Assembly: GCA_934045905.1 (NCBI GenBank)
Contig: OW203766.1
Location: 28,390,309-28,454,308 of the forward strand
DNA length: 64,000 nt
Origin: Leuctra nigra
Taxonomy: Eukaryota; Arthropoda; Insecta; Plecoptera; Leuctridae
Reading direction: 5' to 3'
Part shown: positions 50,078 to 61,563 of the stretch, in pieces
Layout of the letters: each line of letters begins with the position of its first letter
Numbering within the stretch: the stretch's first letter is position 1
Translations under genes and position numbers: made by a program
Notes under the pieces: model-generated
Told to the model about the DNA's origin: nothing
The model's database searches: none
What the model saw: the letters and a program-made list of their open reading frames with translations, nothing else

Positions 50078-52310
50078 CTGCAGGACACAACAGACACATA
50101 GGATAGTCAGGTTAAGCCCGAGAGTGCGCTTGCTGGGACGCAGGTATTCCAACACTGCAGTACACAACAGACACATAGGATAGTCAGGTTCAGCCCGAGG
50201 GTGCGCTTGCTGGGACGCAGGTATTCCAACACTGCAGGACACAACAGACACATAGGATAGTCAGGTTCAGGCCGAGAGTGCGCTTGCTGGGACGCAGGTA
50301 TTCCAACACTGCAGGACACAACAGACACATAGGATAGTCAGGTTCAGGCCGAGAGTGCGCTTGCTGGGACGCAGGTATTCCAACACTGCAGGACACAACA
50401 GACACATAGGATAGTCAGGTTCAGCCCGAGAGTGCGCTTGCTGGGACGCAGGTATTCCAACACTGCAGGACACAACAGACACATAGGATAGTCAGTTTCA
50501 GCCCGAGAGTGCGCTTGCTGGGACGCAGGTATTCCAACACTGCAGTACACAACAGACACATATGATAGTCAGGTTCAGCCCGAGAGTGCGCTTGCTGGGA
50601 CGCAGGTATTCCAACACTGCAGGACACAACAGACACATAGGATAGTCAGGTTCAGGCCGTTCCAACACTGCATGACACAAAAGACACATAGGATAGTCAG
50701 GTTCAGCCCGAGAGTGCGCTTGCTGGGACGCAGGTATTCCAACACTGCAGGACACAACAGACACATAGGATAGTCAGGTTCAGCCCGAGAGTGCGCTTGT
50801 TGGGACGCAGGTATTCCAACACTGCAGTACACAACAGACACATAGGATAGTCAGGTTCAGCCCGAGAGTGCGCTTGCTGGGACGCAGGTATTCCAACACT
50901 GCAGGACACAACAGACACATAGGATAGTCAGGTTCAGCCCGAGAGTGCGCTTGCTGGGACGCAGGTATTCCAACACTGCAGTACACAACAGACACAAAGG
51001 ATAGTCAGGTTCAGCCCGAGAGTGCGCTTGCTGGGACGCAGGTATTCCAACACTGCAGGACACAACAGACACATAGGATAGTCAGGTTCAGCCCGAGAGT
51101 GCGCTTGCTGGGACGCAGGTATTCCAACACTGCAGGACACAACAGACACATAGGATAGTCAGGTTCAGGCCGAGAGTGCGCTTGCTGGGACGCAGGTATT
51201 CCAACACTGCAGGACACAACAGACACATAGGATAGTCAGGTTCAGCCCGAGAGTGCGCTTGCTGGGACGCAGGTATTCCAACACTGCAGGACACAACAGA
51301 CACATAGGATAGTCAGGTTAAGCCCGAGAGTGCGCTTGCTGGGACGCAGGTATTCCAACACTGCAGTACACAACAGACACATAGGATAGTCAGGTTCAGC
51401 CCGAGAGTGCGCTTGCTGGGACGCAGGTATTCCAACACTGCAGGACACAACAGACACATAGGATAGTCAGGTTCAGCCCGAGAGTACGCTTGCTGGGACG
51501 CAGGTATTCCAACACTGCAGGACACAACAGACACATAGGATAGTCAGGTTCAGCCCGAGAGTGCGCTTGCTGGGACGCAGGTATTCCAACACTGCAGGAC
51601 ACAACAGACACATAGGATAGTCAGGTTCAGCCCGAGAGTGCGCTTGCTGGGACGCAGGTATTCCAACACTGTATGACACAACAGACACATAGGATAGTCA
51701 GGTTCAGCCCGAGAGTGCGCTTGCTGGGACGCAGGTATTCCAACACTGCAGGACACAACAGACACATAGGATAGTCAGGTTCAGCCCGAGAGTGCGCTTG
51801 CTGGGACGCAGGTATTCCAACACTGCAGGACACAACAGACACATAGGATAGTCAGGTTCAGCCCGAGAGTGCGCTTGCTGGGACGCAGGTATTCCAACAC
51901 TGCAGAACACAACAGACACATAGGATAGTCAGGTTCAGCCCGAGAGTGCGCTTGCTGGGACGCAGATATTCCAACACTGCAGTACACAACAGACACATAG
52001 GATAGTCAGGTTCAGCCCGAGAGTGCGCTTGCTGGGACGCAGGTATTCCAACACTGCAGGACACAACAGACACATAGGATAGTCAGGTTCAGCCCGAGAG
52101 TGCGCTTGCTGGGACGCAGGTATTCCAACACTGCAGGACACAACAGACACATAGGATAGTCAGGTGCAGCCCGAGAGTGCGCTTGCTGGGATGCAGGTAT
52201 TCCAACACTGCAGGACCCAACAGACACATAGGATACTCAGGTTCAGCCCGAGAGTGCGCTTGCTGGGACGCAGGTATTCCAACACTGCAGGACACAACAG
52301 ACATATAGGA
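50024..52310 (-). repeat. 77-bp tandem array of a 3' splice site plus exon start, about 30 copies
   Basis: The acceptor TGTCCTGCAG and following TGTTGGAATACCTGCGTCCC recur from 50080 to 52287: 28 steps of 77 bp and one of 51 bp (the shortened unit near 50641-50690), hence 30 acceptor copies. Each unit is about 25 bp of intron (CTATGTGTCTGTTGTGTCCTGCAG type) and 52 bp of exon 3 start. Variation is a handful of substitutions (GGACAC/GTACAC, CAGCCC/CAGGCC). Because 77 is not a multiple of three, entering at any upstream copy shifts the frame and meets a stop in the second unit; the row of 71-aa frames is just that artefact. Confidence 0.95.
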
Positions 52311-53043
52311 TGTGATTCGATGTGTGGCTAATACAGACTGCAACCTGATTTTTCAATTACTAAATTGTTTATATATAAATTCATATTACAAAAACGACAC
52401 AAGAAAATGATTAGGTAGGTATCTAATCATGATGTATAATAGACATCGGCTTCCGAATAACTTCACAGTAAATTAACAATGGGTTTAGTAAAAGGACGCT
52501 TAATTATAATGTACATAATATGATTCCGACTCATTTAAATATTAAATTTTAAATTTTAATATTAAATATAATAGCAGAAATTGGTTGGATAACCTATTAT
52601 ATTTGTCGTGCCTTTGTTCAGTAATATTTTTCTTCATGGTTACCGTTTGAAATTATCTCGTAGTTTTTTTACAAAATGTCACATGAAGTTCAACGATCCT
52701 GATATCTAGGTATTTATGTTATTCAAAAACCTTAGGTAATAACTGAATCAGTTATTCAAGTAAGGGCATCAGTCCACAAAGTTACGAAATCAACTTTGGT
52801 GTGGAAATCGCATTATTGAATATAGACGCACATATTCAGAAGAAAGGGCATCAGTCCGTAACCTATACGGAATGGAAACAAATAAGCTAACTTTATGTCT
52901 TTAAAAAAGTCTTTGAAACCTTCGCTATTCTACATGTAATCATTTAATGCATCTATCAAAACCAACATTTTCTTAGTGCCTACACAAATCGAAACGGTTT
53001 ATTTTCAGAGCTTTCAGAGCTTTCAGAGCTTTTCAGAACTTAC
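52311..53043 (-). other. ORCT-A intron 2, upstream unique part
   Basis: AT-rich intron sequence between the exon 2 donor and the 77-bp array. Directly beside the donor is a short repeat of GAGCTTTCA (about 53006-53036, + strand sense). Confidence 0.7.
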
Positions 53044-53302
53044 CAATAATGTAGAGCATGTAGAAGTTGTTGTCTGTGGCCATGCCGGCGACAAAGCGGC
53101 AAACCACAAACTCCTAGACCCCAGTGGCGTAGCTCGAGGTGACGTTGCCGACGAAAGCCAAGAGGTTGGCGATTACGAGGACGTGGAGGCGGCCGATGTG
53201 GTCGGCGAGGATGCCGAGGAGGAGGGTCCCGATGACGCATCCCACGAAGAAGAGAGACAGACCCAGAGGTGCTTGCCATTGGTCGTCGCAAACCCAGTTC
53301 AT
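53044..53302 (-). CDS. ORCT-A, exon 2 (TM2-TM4), with an in-frame TAG
   Basis: 259-bp exon from acactatag to ATTATTG before gtaagt; phase 0 in, phase 1 out. Encodes MNWVCDDQWQAPLG, helix 2 and the SLC22 loop GILADHIGR, helix 3 (HVLVIANLLAFVG), then SSYATGV, stop, EFVVCRFVAGMATDNNFYML. The stop at 53116-53114 (deduced codon 192) is a single TAG; both sides are in the same frame and family-like. Relatives often have an aromatic residue just before this F-x-x-C-R-F helix, so TGG (Trp) to TAG is the simplest event. Possibilities: a null allele, a sequencing error, stop read-through, or A-to-I editing restoring Trp. Confidence 0.85.
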
Positions 53303-53391
53303 CTATAGTGTGTGTACAGAGGGTGGTGATTGACGGGCACATGGAGGTGGAGGGTCAAAATCAATTATGAGAGTTGAGAATAGTTTCTTAC

Positions 53392-53778
53392 CTCCGAGAC
53401 GATGCTGTCATACCCCCACACCCGGTCATACTCCCACCCTTCGTCACACCTCCTCAACCCCCACGTCTCTCGTCCCAACGGCGTCGTCATGCCCGTCATG
53501 TTTACGTCGTACCGATAACAGAGTCGCTGTTTGGCGTCCCTCGGCGTCCACTGCTCTCTGACGACGTCGTCAGCGAGAGAGAGGTTCAGGTCTGGGAGGC
53601 GACACCAGTGATCGGGGACGTCTCCGATGAAGATGGTGTTGAAGTAATGGATCGACGAGAGGATGTTGAGGGCGGAGAAGAGGACCAAGAGGAGGATCTG
53701 GTAGCGGCTGAAGTCGCCGGCGTGGGCGAGCATGGAGTCCACGGTCAATTTCTGACTGGAGTCTGGCAGAGGAGTCAC
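53392..53778 (-). CDS. ORCT-A, SLC22-type organic cation transporter, exon 1 (N-terminus)
   Basis: First recognisable coding exon, ending TCGGAG before gtaaga, phase 0. Encodes KLTVDSMLAHAGDFSRYQ, helix 1 (ILLLVLFSALNILSSIHYF), and the large extracellular loop with Cys59, Cys87, Cys111 and sequons NLS (65) and NMT (93), ending WEYDRVWGYDSIVSE. This is the standard SLC22 start. The family moves organic cations, carnitine or zwitterions across the plasma membrane. The start is uncertain: ATG 53778 gives 15 extra codons in front of KLTVD, but ctctgccag just inside could be an acceptor (exon from 53762) with an earlier start exon. The seven exons chain in phase to 555 aa, the usual SLC22 length with 12 helices. 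Confidence 0.85.
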
Positions 53779-54965
53779 GAAGATTAGTGCAAGTCCCCAG
53801 TAAATTACATTTTGTGGCTCGTTGACGGGTCAGATTTCTCGACTTATTTTTGAAAGTGAGTGATTGAAAGATATCTCCGGATATCTATTATCTCTCTAGC
53901 AAGTTATAAAAACGTCTCACTTGAAACTAGCTATGGCTCAAAGTCTGTCCCATCGAGACTTTATAAAACGAACATTTTGAGGAACACAATCATCTTCTCG
54001 ACAATTTTGTGTACTTGAAATCAAATAATGTAACATGTTTCTTTTTGTTGTATAACCCTCTTGGTATGTAGGTATACTCTTTAAAGCAGTTCTACTGAAT
54101 TTAGTTATAGAATTACATTTATTACAGTACGTAGAATTTGCAACGTTGTAATTGTAACAACAAATGTTTTGTCTTTATACTTAATAACTACCAATTAATA
54201 TTTACTAATACTAGGAAAACGCTCAGTGTAACGCGTTGATGAGCGAGCACGGGTACGTGCAAATTCTGGAACCGGAAATGCGTACACAACGCACAGAAAA
54301 CATATACAACCATATTGAATTGATTATGATCAGTGCTCGAAGTAGGAATTAAATAGTGGCGGTATGGTAACATAAGAATACCACGTGAGGGGGGGGTACG
54401 ATATTAGATGAGGGTCCAGATTCCAGAATTACACTGACAACCATTGTCATGTCATTAGTTAGATTAGTCTTTTACCTTGATGAAACAACTAAATTAAATA
54501 ATGCATTTTACTTTATCTTGTAGTGGATGTTCATAGTTCATAGTTATGCTTGAAATATGCAGTCAAAAGATAACCATGAAATACGAGTAAATTAGAATAT
54601 AAAATTACGTTAATGTCCAAGAATATCTGATTTTAAGTATTCCGTTTTTCTGAGAAGTAACAATATGAAATCAAATGTGTAAAGAAGAACCGGTATACCA
54701 TACCGTCCCATACCGGCCCACTTCGAGCACTGATTATGATATCAACTTAAAAGTAGGTATATGCTTTTCATCGAAACTTTAAAATAGCATCTAAGCACCT
54801 GGTTCATAAAGCAAATCAGAATCAATTCAATTGGCACTGGAAAACATTCATTTCGATACTTCATTACTGACAGATATTAAAAATGTCAATAAGTTCAAAC
54901 GTTCTTAACTGATTGAGATGAAATTTTGTAAAATAAGAGACAATATTGGTCTTAATGATCATGCA
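53779..54965. other. 5' flank of ORCT-A
   Basis: AT-rich. It may hold the promoter or a short upstream exon, but I see no clear core promoter. A dispersed repeat head (GGAAAACGCTCAGTGTAACG, GCGTTGATGAGCGAGCA) is at about 54212-54310 and a G8 run at about 54389. Confidence 0.4.
54212..54310 (+). repeat. Dispersed repeat family copy, head segment
   Basis: CTAGGAAAACGCTCAGTGTA, ACGCGTTGATGAGCGAGCAC and CGCACAGAAAACATATAC recur almost unchanged at 55908-56060 and, more diverged, at 56950-57110. Same family as 8150 and 30862. Confidence 0.65.
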
Positions 54966-55535
54966 AAATATGAGTTTGATCAGAATTATCGAAGACCGTT
55001 TTCATTTTTCAGCCTATCAGGAGATATTTATTTAATTTTTAACCAATGAATGGATTTCAAAAAAAAATATGGTGTGCAAACAGAGAAGGTTGGTTTTACA
55101 TGTGTGCAAAATTTCAGCTCGATCAAAGAAAAACTCTGAGCTGTATAGCCAAAATATGATTTTGATCAGATTTATCGAAGACCAGTTTCATTTTTCAACC
55201 TACCATCAGGAGATGTTTATTTAAATTTTAGCCAATTGATAAATTTCAAAAAAATTTGGGGTCTGCAAACAGAAAAGTTTGTCTCTACATGTGTGCAAAA
55301 TTTCAGCTCGATCGAGGAAAAACTCTAGACATGTACAGCCAAAATATGAGTTTGATCAGATTTGTCGAAGACCATTTTCACTTTTCAACCTATCAGGAGA
55401 TGTTTATTTAAATTTTAACCAATCAGTAGATTTCAAAAAAATTAGGGTCTGCAACGCCCAGAGAATGTCCAAACACGTGTGCAAAATTTCAGCTCGATCG
55501 AAGAAAAACTCTGACCTGTATATCGTCAGTAACAG

Positions 55536-55572
<37 letters not shown>
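54966..55572 (+). repeat. Three diverged 186-190-bp tandem units ending in a 37-base A run
   Basis: TTTGATCAGAATTATCGAAGACC-like starts occur at about 54971, 55157 and 55347 (the 23-base phrase varies slightly per copy). Each is followed by ATCAGGAGATGTTTATTTAA, ATTTCAAAAAAAT and GTGTGCAAAATTTCAGCTCG. The third unit ends at a poly(A) run 55536-55572, suggesting a retroposed tail or simple slippage. The 127-aa frame over it is not a gene. Confidence 0.7.
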
Positions 55573-55573
<1 letters not shown>

Positions 55574-57477
55574 AGAGGTCCGTGCCAAATAAGCCAAAAG
55601 AAGACGCTCGCTTCGCTCGCTCAATTATGACAGTATTATATTTCATAAGGAATGTCTGCTAATATGATAAATGTAATTAAAACAGTTATTTATGTAAAAT
55701 ATGCCCTGACACATAAAATCGAACCTCCGATCGAGAGTTACGAAAAATAAAAAAGTTATACCCGAGCGAGAATCGAATCCGGCCCTATGTCATACCACGC
55801 GAGCATTACCCCCCCTCCCCCTCCCCCTCCCCCACCCAAACTGTGCCTGTTCACCGTTGTTAGCAACACATTTCAGTCCATTCAACTTCAATTGCCTCGA
55901 TTATACTAGAAAAACGTTCGTTGTAACGCGTTGATGAGCGAGCACCGATATGTGTAAAATCTCGCACTGGAATTTTTTTTACGCACAGAAAACATATACA
56001 TTCTTATTGAATTGAAATATGACCCACTCAATCTACATAAAAGTTCATATGTTTCATTGAAACTGAAAATTATACACTCCCACGGTCAGAATAATTGACG
56101 GTAAACTGCTAAGTTGGAGCTCAAATTACCTTCAATATTTGTTAAATGATAAATAATTATTATGTATGAGGTGGTTGGTTGGTTCTTATAATCAAACCCC
56201 CCAATCCCACAAGCTCAAAATCTACGTATGCCTCTGTATTTACGTATGGATAATCAAGTTTAAAAATGACTTAGAATTTTGCAAGATATTTGTGACCGCT
56301 GCCGTACACAAAGAATATCAGATCTGTTTGCAGAGAATTTCCATATCAATACCATCAATTCTGGCAGCTATTTCAACAACCGAATTGGGATTAAAATTTG
56401 TAAAAAAGGAGAAAATGGTAGATGAAAAGTGTGAACTTGATATGACAATTTTTAACTTTTCAGCCAATCAGTTTTTTAAACGGATTTTCATGAAATGTTT
56501 AAATTTAATATTCTACGATGGTCTCAAAAATTGTGAAACATTTTGATTTGATATGTGAAACGGTGTGACCTACACGTAATTTAATTCAGAGAGCATAAGT
56601 AAAAAATTTCAGACCGAGCGTAATAAAAAGACAAAAGTTCCAAATGGAGACGCTCACTACTACGCTCACTTAATTTTACGCTTACGCGCATTTTTACTCG
56701 CACAAGCCATTAAAGATTAGTGTAGGCACAGAATGTGATAGTAAGGCTATTAACAGGCTATTAACAAGTCTCTGTGAAGGAATAGTTCTTACCGGCCATG
56801 TCAACTGTGTGGCTCCTACTACTGACAGTTGACCTGTAAGCGGTGTCGTCCAGCAGTAGTCCTTGGGGGGGGGGGGGGGGGGAGGGGGGGGATTACGTTA
56901 CATCTCACTCAGAAACATACCCAAACTATTGTTACGTCATAACATGTGTGAGGTTCCATGACGCGTTGTTGAACGAGCACCGATGCGTGCAAAATCTCGA
57001 ACCGAAATTTTGCAACAATCAGAAAACATAAACATCCATTGAATTGAAAAGATCCACTCAATCAACACAAAAGTATTCTGTCTTTCATTGAAATTGAGAA
57101 CATTTCATTGAAACTGATCACATTCTCGTAGTGAATGAACAGCTTTATAACACTGCTCGACCAAAGAAGTAATTCTGACAATAAATTTGTAACTAATATT
57201 ATTTTGTGATAATAGAAATTTTTTGGAAAAATATTAAAATACAAAAATGTTAAACCTAAATGATTCGCTATCTCTTCAGCTTGAAATTACTGCTCTCAGA
57301 TCAGTAACAAAGCATAAAACTTGCTCAGTTATAAAATGTAATAAACTCGTGAATTCTGATAAAATGTTGGTGCCAAGAAACCGAGCTAATTTCACCATCG
57401 TGCAAACGGATCATTTATCATTTTCATCATATCAGAGAATACCTAATTATTGTCAAAAATTATAAAAAATTTGAATT
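55573..57477. other. Dispersed-repeat-rich intergenic DNA
   Basis: Contains GACGCTCGCTTCGCTCGCTC next to the poly(A) run, a tRNA-like fragment at about 55765-55810, C-rich and G-rich runs (55808-55840, 56865-56891), and repeat heads at 55908 and 56950. The 126-aa frame at 56166-56546 is unrecognised and probably not real. Confidence 0.45.
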
Positions 57478-58122
57478 TTAGATTATTTGGTATCATTGGT
57501 TTATTGGTTATTGGGTACACAAACAGAGAAAGTATTAGATAAAATTGTAGAAAAATACAACCAAACATATTATTTGAAGGATTTAGATAGCATGAGGAAT
57601 TCAACATCGTGTCCCTATTATAAGGAAATCAAATGTCTGGATGGAACGGAAGAATACCTTAAGTTTCGAGTTGCTATTGACAAAATAAGAGTTATATGCC
57701 AGACGAGAGTATGTGGAAGATCCAATGTATGGTACAGTCATGGCAACAGGTATATGCTTGACTCTGAAAATAACTGAACAGTATGTAATACAAGGGAGGC
57801 GGAAGATTTATTTCATTTCTTGATCAAATGCCCACTGTATAAGGCGTACAGAGAATATTATATATATTATTATATATAATATTTTAACATTATTGAGAGT
57901 CAACAACAAAGATGTTATGATTCGAATATATTGTTTTATAACAAAATCACTCCGGCTAAGAGCCTTTGCCATGGGTGAATCATATTTCAGTGTCTCTTTT
58001 CTAGGTCTTATAGTTTTTAATGTTAATTTAAGGTAAATGTTCACTGTGTTTATTATGTATGACATTGTTATGGGTTGTGGCCCAAAAAACAATAAATAAT
58101 TCTTATTCTTATTCTTATTCAA
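57478..58122 (+). mobile_element. 3' end of a non-LTR retrotransposon (LINE)
   Basis: The + frame from about 57487 ends ICQTRVCGRSNVWYSHGNRY. After one stop at 57775 it continues in the same frame as VCNTREAEDLFHFLIKCPLY. That Cys...ED-x-x-H-F...C-P-L-Y arrangement is the typical C-terminal end of LINE reverse-transcriptase ORFs. The sequence ends in a short TTATTC repeat (58091-58122), a usual LINE tail. It is a 5'-truncated, decayed insertion. Confidence 0.75.
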
Positions 58123-58879
58123 ACAGAGAAAGTGCCACAATTTCCAGTACACACTGTGGTTCTTTTGGAAGGTGTTATCGATAACGACTGGTTCCTGACT
58201 GTGACAAGGTAGTATGATGCAACATCGTCCCATAAGTCACTCATTTGCACATTCATTAGACTTCACGTAAATCAACCTTACTGTTAGATAACTTTTAAAT
58301 ACAAGGTAAAGGCCGTAGCGAAAGTATTACACATTTCATAATGCAAATGTTCGGCGCAATCATGTTGACAAATCGTCGCCTTACTGTTTATTTGTTCTAT
58401 GCGCTTTCCTTGAACTTAGATATTAGTCATCACGGTTTAAATATTAGATTATACTACTGCATATTTATACCATTTTAGGGAAAATAAGTGCGAAATTGTT
58501 TTATATTGCAAATTAAAAAAAATGCCTTCGTGAAAGCGCTTGGCAGTCTTTTTACGCGTGTTCTTTTTTATGCAGTATATTATAACTTTTAGGCAGTTAT
58601 ACTGTAGCGTCAATTTATTGTCGTGTACATACCAAGAGTAGAACAGAAGTGTATTGACCAGAACTAAAATATCACTTGATTCATTAAATGCACTCACGTC
58701 AAAAAACAATAATATCTTTAAGCGTAATCGTCAATTGACAAGTAGTGTCCCCAAATTGCACCAATATCATTTACCTACAGATCGTCAGAACATAATGAGG
58801 TCTTATGTCTTCCAGCATCGTGTTATGGCATTCGCTCAAAACTCACTCTTCACATAGTCAATACCAAGCACTATTGTAA
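58123..58879. other. 3' flank of ORCT-B
   Basis: AT-rich, nothing recognised beyond chance frames. Confidence 0.4.
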
Positions 58880-59017
58880 CTATTTCAGCAGCTTGACGTC
58901 TTCTATGGTCTCTGGTAGTTTGAGGCCTCTTGTTTCTGGATAGAGCAACGTCAGCAAGCTGGCGACTAAAGCGACGGCTCCGAACAGGAATAACGGTAAC
59001 GACGTGTTGTAATATCC
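58880..59017 (-). CDS. ORCT-B, SLC22-type transporter, last exon
   Basis: 138-bp phase-0 exon after gcatgttacag, encoding GYYNTSLPLFLFGAVALVAS, LLTLLYPETRG, LKLPETIEDVKLLK and TAG at 58882-58880. It supplies helix 12 and the P-E-T-x-G...L-P-E-T-I-E-D signature ending insect Orct proteins. The correct frame has no ATG, so it does not stand out as an ORF. Ends much shorter than ORCT-A. Confidence 0.9.
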   Translation of the reverse strand, partial: GYYNTSLPLFLFGAVALVASLLTLLYPETRGLKLPETIEDVKLLK

Positions 59018-60776
59018 CTGTAACATGCATGTTGTGTCAGATTACAAGGGATAATAACAGGATGTAGGATACGGGATTAGAAGGAAGATGGGAATATGCT
59101 GGAAGCGCGAAATCGAAACGTAGTTATGGGGGAAAATCTCAGGTAATGTATTAGTTATTACGCTTTAGCTTTTAGCCCGTGCATCGTCTTGACTTACAAA
59201 ATAGAAACGTAATTACTTTACTCAATTTCTAGAAACAATAATGAACCTCTTCACTCGAGCATCAAAGATACTCTGAACTCTTTTTTTGTGATAGTTTTTA
59301 AATAGCATAGGGAACAATTCCTTCGACATGCTTTGAAGATAAATTACCAAATATGTACACAATTTCAAATTGTGTACCTAGTTAAGTTGGAAATATATTG
59401 ATATCTCACACAACTATGTCATCAACTTACAATTAGTTTAACTCTAGCCCAGTCCACACTAACAACTTTGGTTGAGCACAGTGGCGGCTCGTCCATAGGA
59501 GCACACGGTGCACTGCACCGCCTGTATTTCTCCCCAAAAAACTTATTTTTGAACAAATCAAAATAGTTTTGATCTCTTCCTCTAATTCAATTTAATTTGT
59601 TTGAATTATTGTGTTTTCGCGCGCTTCGTTCGTAGACTTTCATTCTCCCCCGCCCGAGCCCCAGCCTCATACAGCGCGCTAAACGATGTCCTATCAAATA
59701 GCATTACATTCAAAAGTGACTCGATTGCCGAGCATGTTATAGTATATGGGAGACTAGCTACTCTGGATTTCCCATTCAAAACTCTACTACCCGTCCTACG
59801 CTTTAGGCGCCTTCCCATAAGCTCGACTGAGTGCACTTTCTTGACTTGAACCCACGCATTGAATGCGCTTTGCCTCGCTTGATCAGAATGGTCGATGTTT
59901 TCGGCAAACGACGGTCTGTACACTTCACGCGCAGTCGCTGTCGTATTAGATTCGTCAGCAGCAAGCTTACCTACTATGATGTCATTGTCAAGTGGATTGC
60001 GTGTGAATGAATCGAATCGAGTGATTTTTGTACGAAAAGGTTCTGTTTGTATATTTTTGTAGTACATTATATTTATAATAATTAAGTAGTAATCATGAAC
60101 GATATTGATTCGTTAATTGTTTTGTCCAATAAAACAATTCAAGAACAAAACACCGTGAGACAATACTGCAGGCGTGTGGGTCCACATCAACCGATACTTC
60201 AATTTAGTCAAACAACAGTGGTAAAAAATAACCGTACAGTTGTGAGAAAATTTAATTCGGACTCAAATAGACAGAAGCGATAAAGGTAAGAAGTGAATAA
60301 AACAATAATAACAAGAGCACTATAAGTAAAATACCCAAAATACCAGAATAAGAGATACTTCTGACAATTTTTTTATTTTTAAAATTCGTGATGAATAAAA
60401 AATAAAAATAGATGTACCTATTAGAGGTGTTCAGAATGCATAAAATGCGTCAAATCCAATCCAAAATCCAATTTTTTCCCCGGGACTCTACGCCCCGGAC
60501 CCGCATGCGCTTGGGGCCCCTCCCCCCAAATCTCCCATTGTACTCAGCAAAATTTGAAAATTGTGCACCTCCTCACTTTTGGGTCACGAGCCGCCACTGG
60601 TTGAGCAACTTGTTTCTGCACATGCGCAGAGTCATATCATCGCTCTAAGAGTAACTCTGTCACAAGCGGAACCAGGTTGCTCAACCAAAAATGGCTAGTC
60701 TGAATTGTGAAATAATCCACAAATTAATGCAATCTGTCCATGCGTCCTACTTAGTGATTGTAATGAATGTTCGTAC
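59018..60776 (-). other. ORCT-B intron with nested transposons
   Basis: 1.76-kb GT-AG intron between the last two exons. It holds a 1.12-kb hAT element at 59479-60599, probably inserted into an older MITE-like sequence (about 59451-60710, CCCAGTCCACACTAACAAC against TAGTCTGAATTGTG at the other end). Confidence 0.7.
59479..60599. mobile_element. hAT element with 8-bp target duplication and transposase remnants
   Basis: Ends CAGTGGCGGCTCGT and ACGAGCCGCCACTG, flanked on both sides by GTTGAGCA (59471-59478 and 60600-60607), an exact 8-bp duplication. The + frame at 60095-60283 (IVLSNKTIQEQN, then VGPHQPILQF and VVRKFNSDSNRQKR) resembles the N-terminal start of ZMYM/TTF-type hAT transposases and stops early. 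A 153-aa - frame at 59606-60067 has no recognised function. It is a deleted, non-autonomous copy. Confidence 0.85.
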
Positions 60777-60958
60777 CAACAAGGGCGCAAATGGCGCCAG
60801 AATCGCTCCAATGCGAGCAATTGTTGAACTGGCGCCAACTGCGGCGCTTCGCATCACTGTGGGATACATCTCGGCGGTGTACACGTACAGGGTCCCGAAG
60901 GAAGAAGTGATTCCCAGTTTACCGATCAGGAAGAGCAGCGTCTCAGCCCACAACATCC
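60777..60958 (-). CDS. ORCT-B, exon with TM9-TM11
   Basis: 182-bp exon from tttcccacag to TTGTTG before gtacga; phase 1 in, phase 0 out. Encodes GMLWAETLLFLIGKLGITSS, FGTLYVYTAEMYPTVMRSAA and VGASSTIARIGAILAPF. Y-x-x-E-x-Y-P-T-x-x-R-S is the defining MFS/SLC22 signature after helix 10. Confidence 0.9.
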
Positions 60959-61286
60959 CTGTGGGAAATGAAAGATTAATGAGAAGCGCTGTTTATACAT
61001 TCTTATTCTTAAAATAGAATAATAAATACTTAGAAATGAAAAAAATATTCATCACAAATATCACAAAGAATTGTAATTTGACATATAAAAATAATTTTAA
61101 TATATACCCACATCTGCCACCATTTGTAAAATGGCTTGTAAAATATACCTACGCGCAGGGAGGGTTTCTATTAAAGCCACCACCTTTCTTATCATGAAAT
61201 ATGATATTATTGTCACAATAGGTTAATGTTGATTTCTATGTGAAAATATGTTGTAGCTTTCCTCAACCATCTATTTTGGAACACTA

Positions 61287-61530
61287 ATAGGCCATTTAAG
61301 AAAGTCAAAGCGCATGCGATAAAGCCTGACAGGTCCACAGCCGTCTAGTGTGTAGTGACTAGTTCTGTTTAGTGTCTGTCATATAAATACGTGTTGTTTT
61401 CGAGAAGGCTGTGGGTGGGATGACGTCACGCCAGTCCTTTGAAGTGCGCACTGCGCATGCGTTTAAGCCTGATAACATTAGTACCACACCTCACCAACAT
61501 CACTCATCTTTACTTTCTTAAATGGCCTAT
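61287..61530. mobile_element. MITE with TA duplication
   Basis: ATAGGCCATTTAAGAAAGT at the left end pairs with ACTTTCTTAAATGGCCTAT at the right; TA flanks both ends. The interior has GCGCATGCG on both sides and a TGACGTCA. Non-coding. Confidence 0.8.
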
Positions 61531-61563
61531 TAGTCAACCATAAATATATCCAACAGCTGCCAC

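Noticed and set aside
50024..52310. About 28 overlapping - strand frames of 71-88 aa (MSVVSCSVG type)
   Set aside because: Each simply reads one 77-bp unit in one frame and the next in another until a stop. They are shadows of the repeat, not small genes.
50024..52310. CRISPR-like regular repeat
   Set aside because: The repeats are directly adjacent with no unique spacers, lie inside a eukaryotic intron, and consist of splice site plus exon sequence.
55279..55662. 127-aa + frame with polylysine
   Set aside because: The lysines are the 37-base A run and the rest is tandem repeat.
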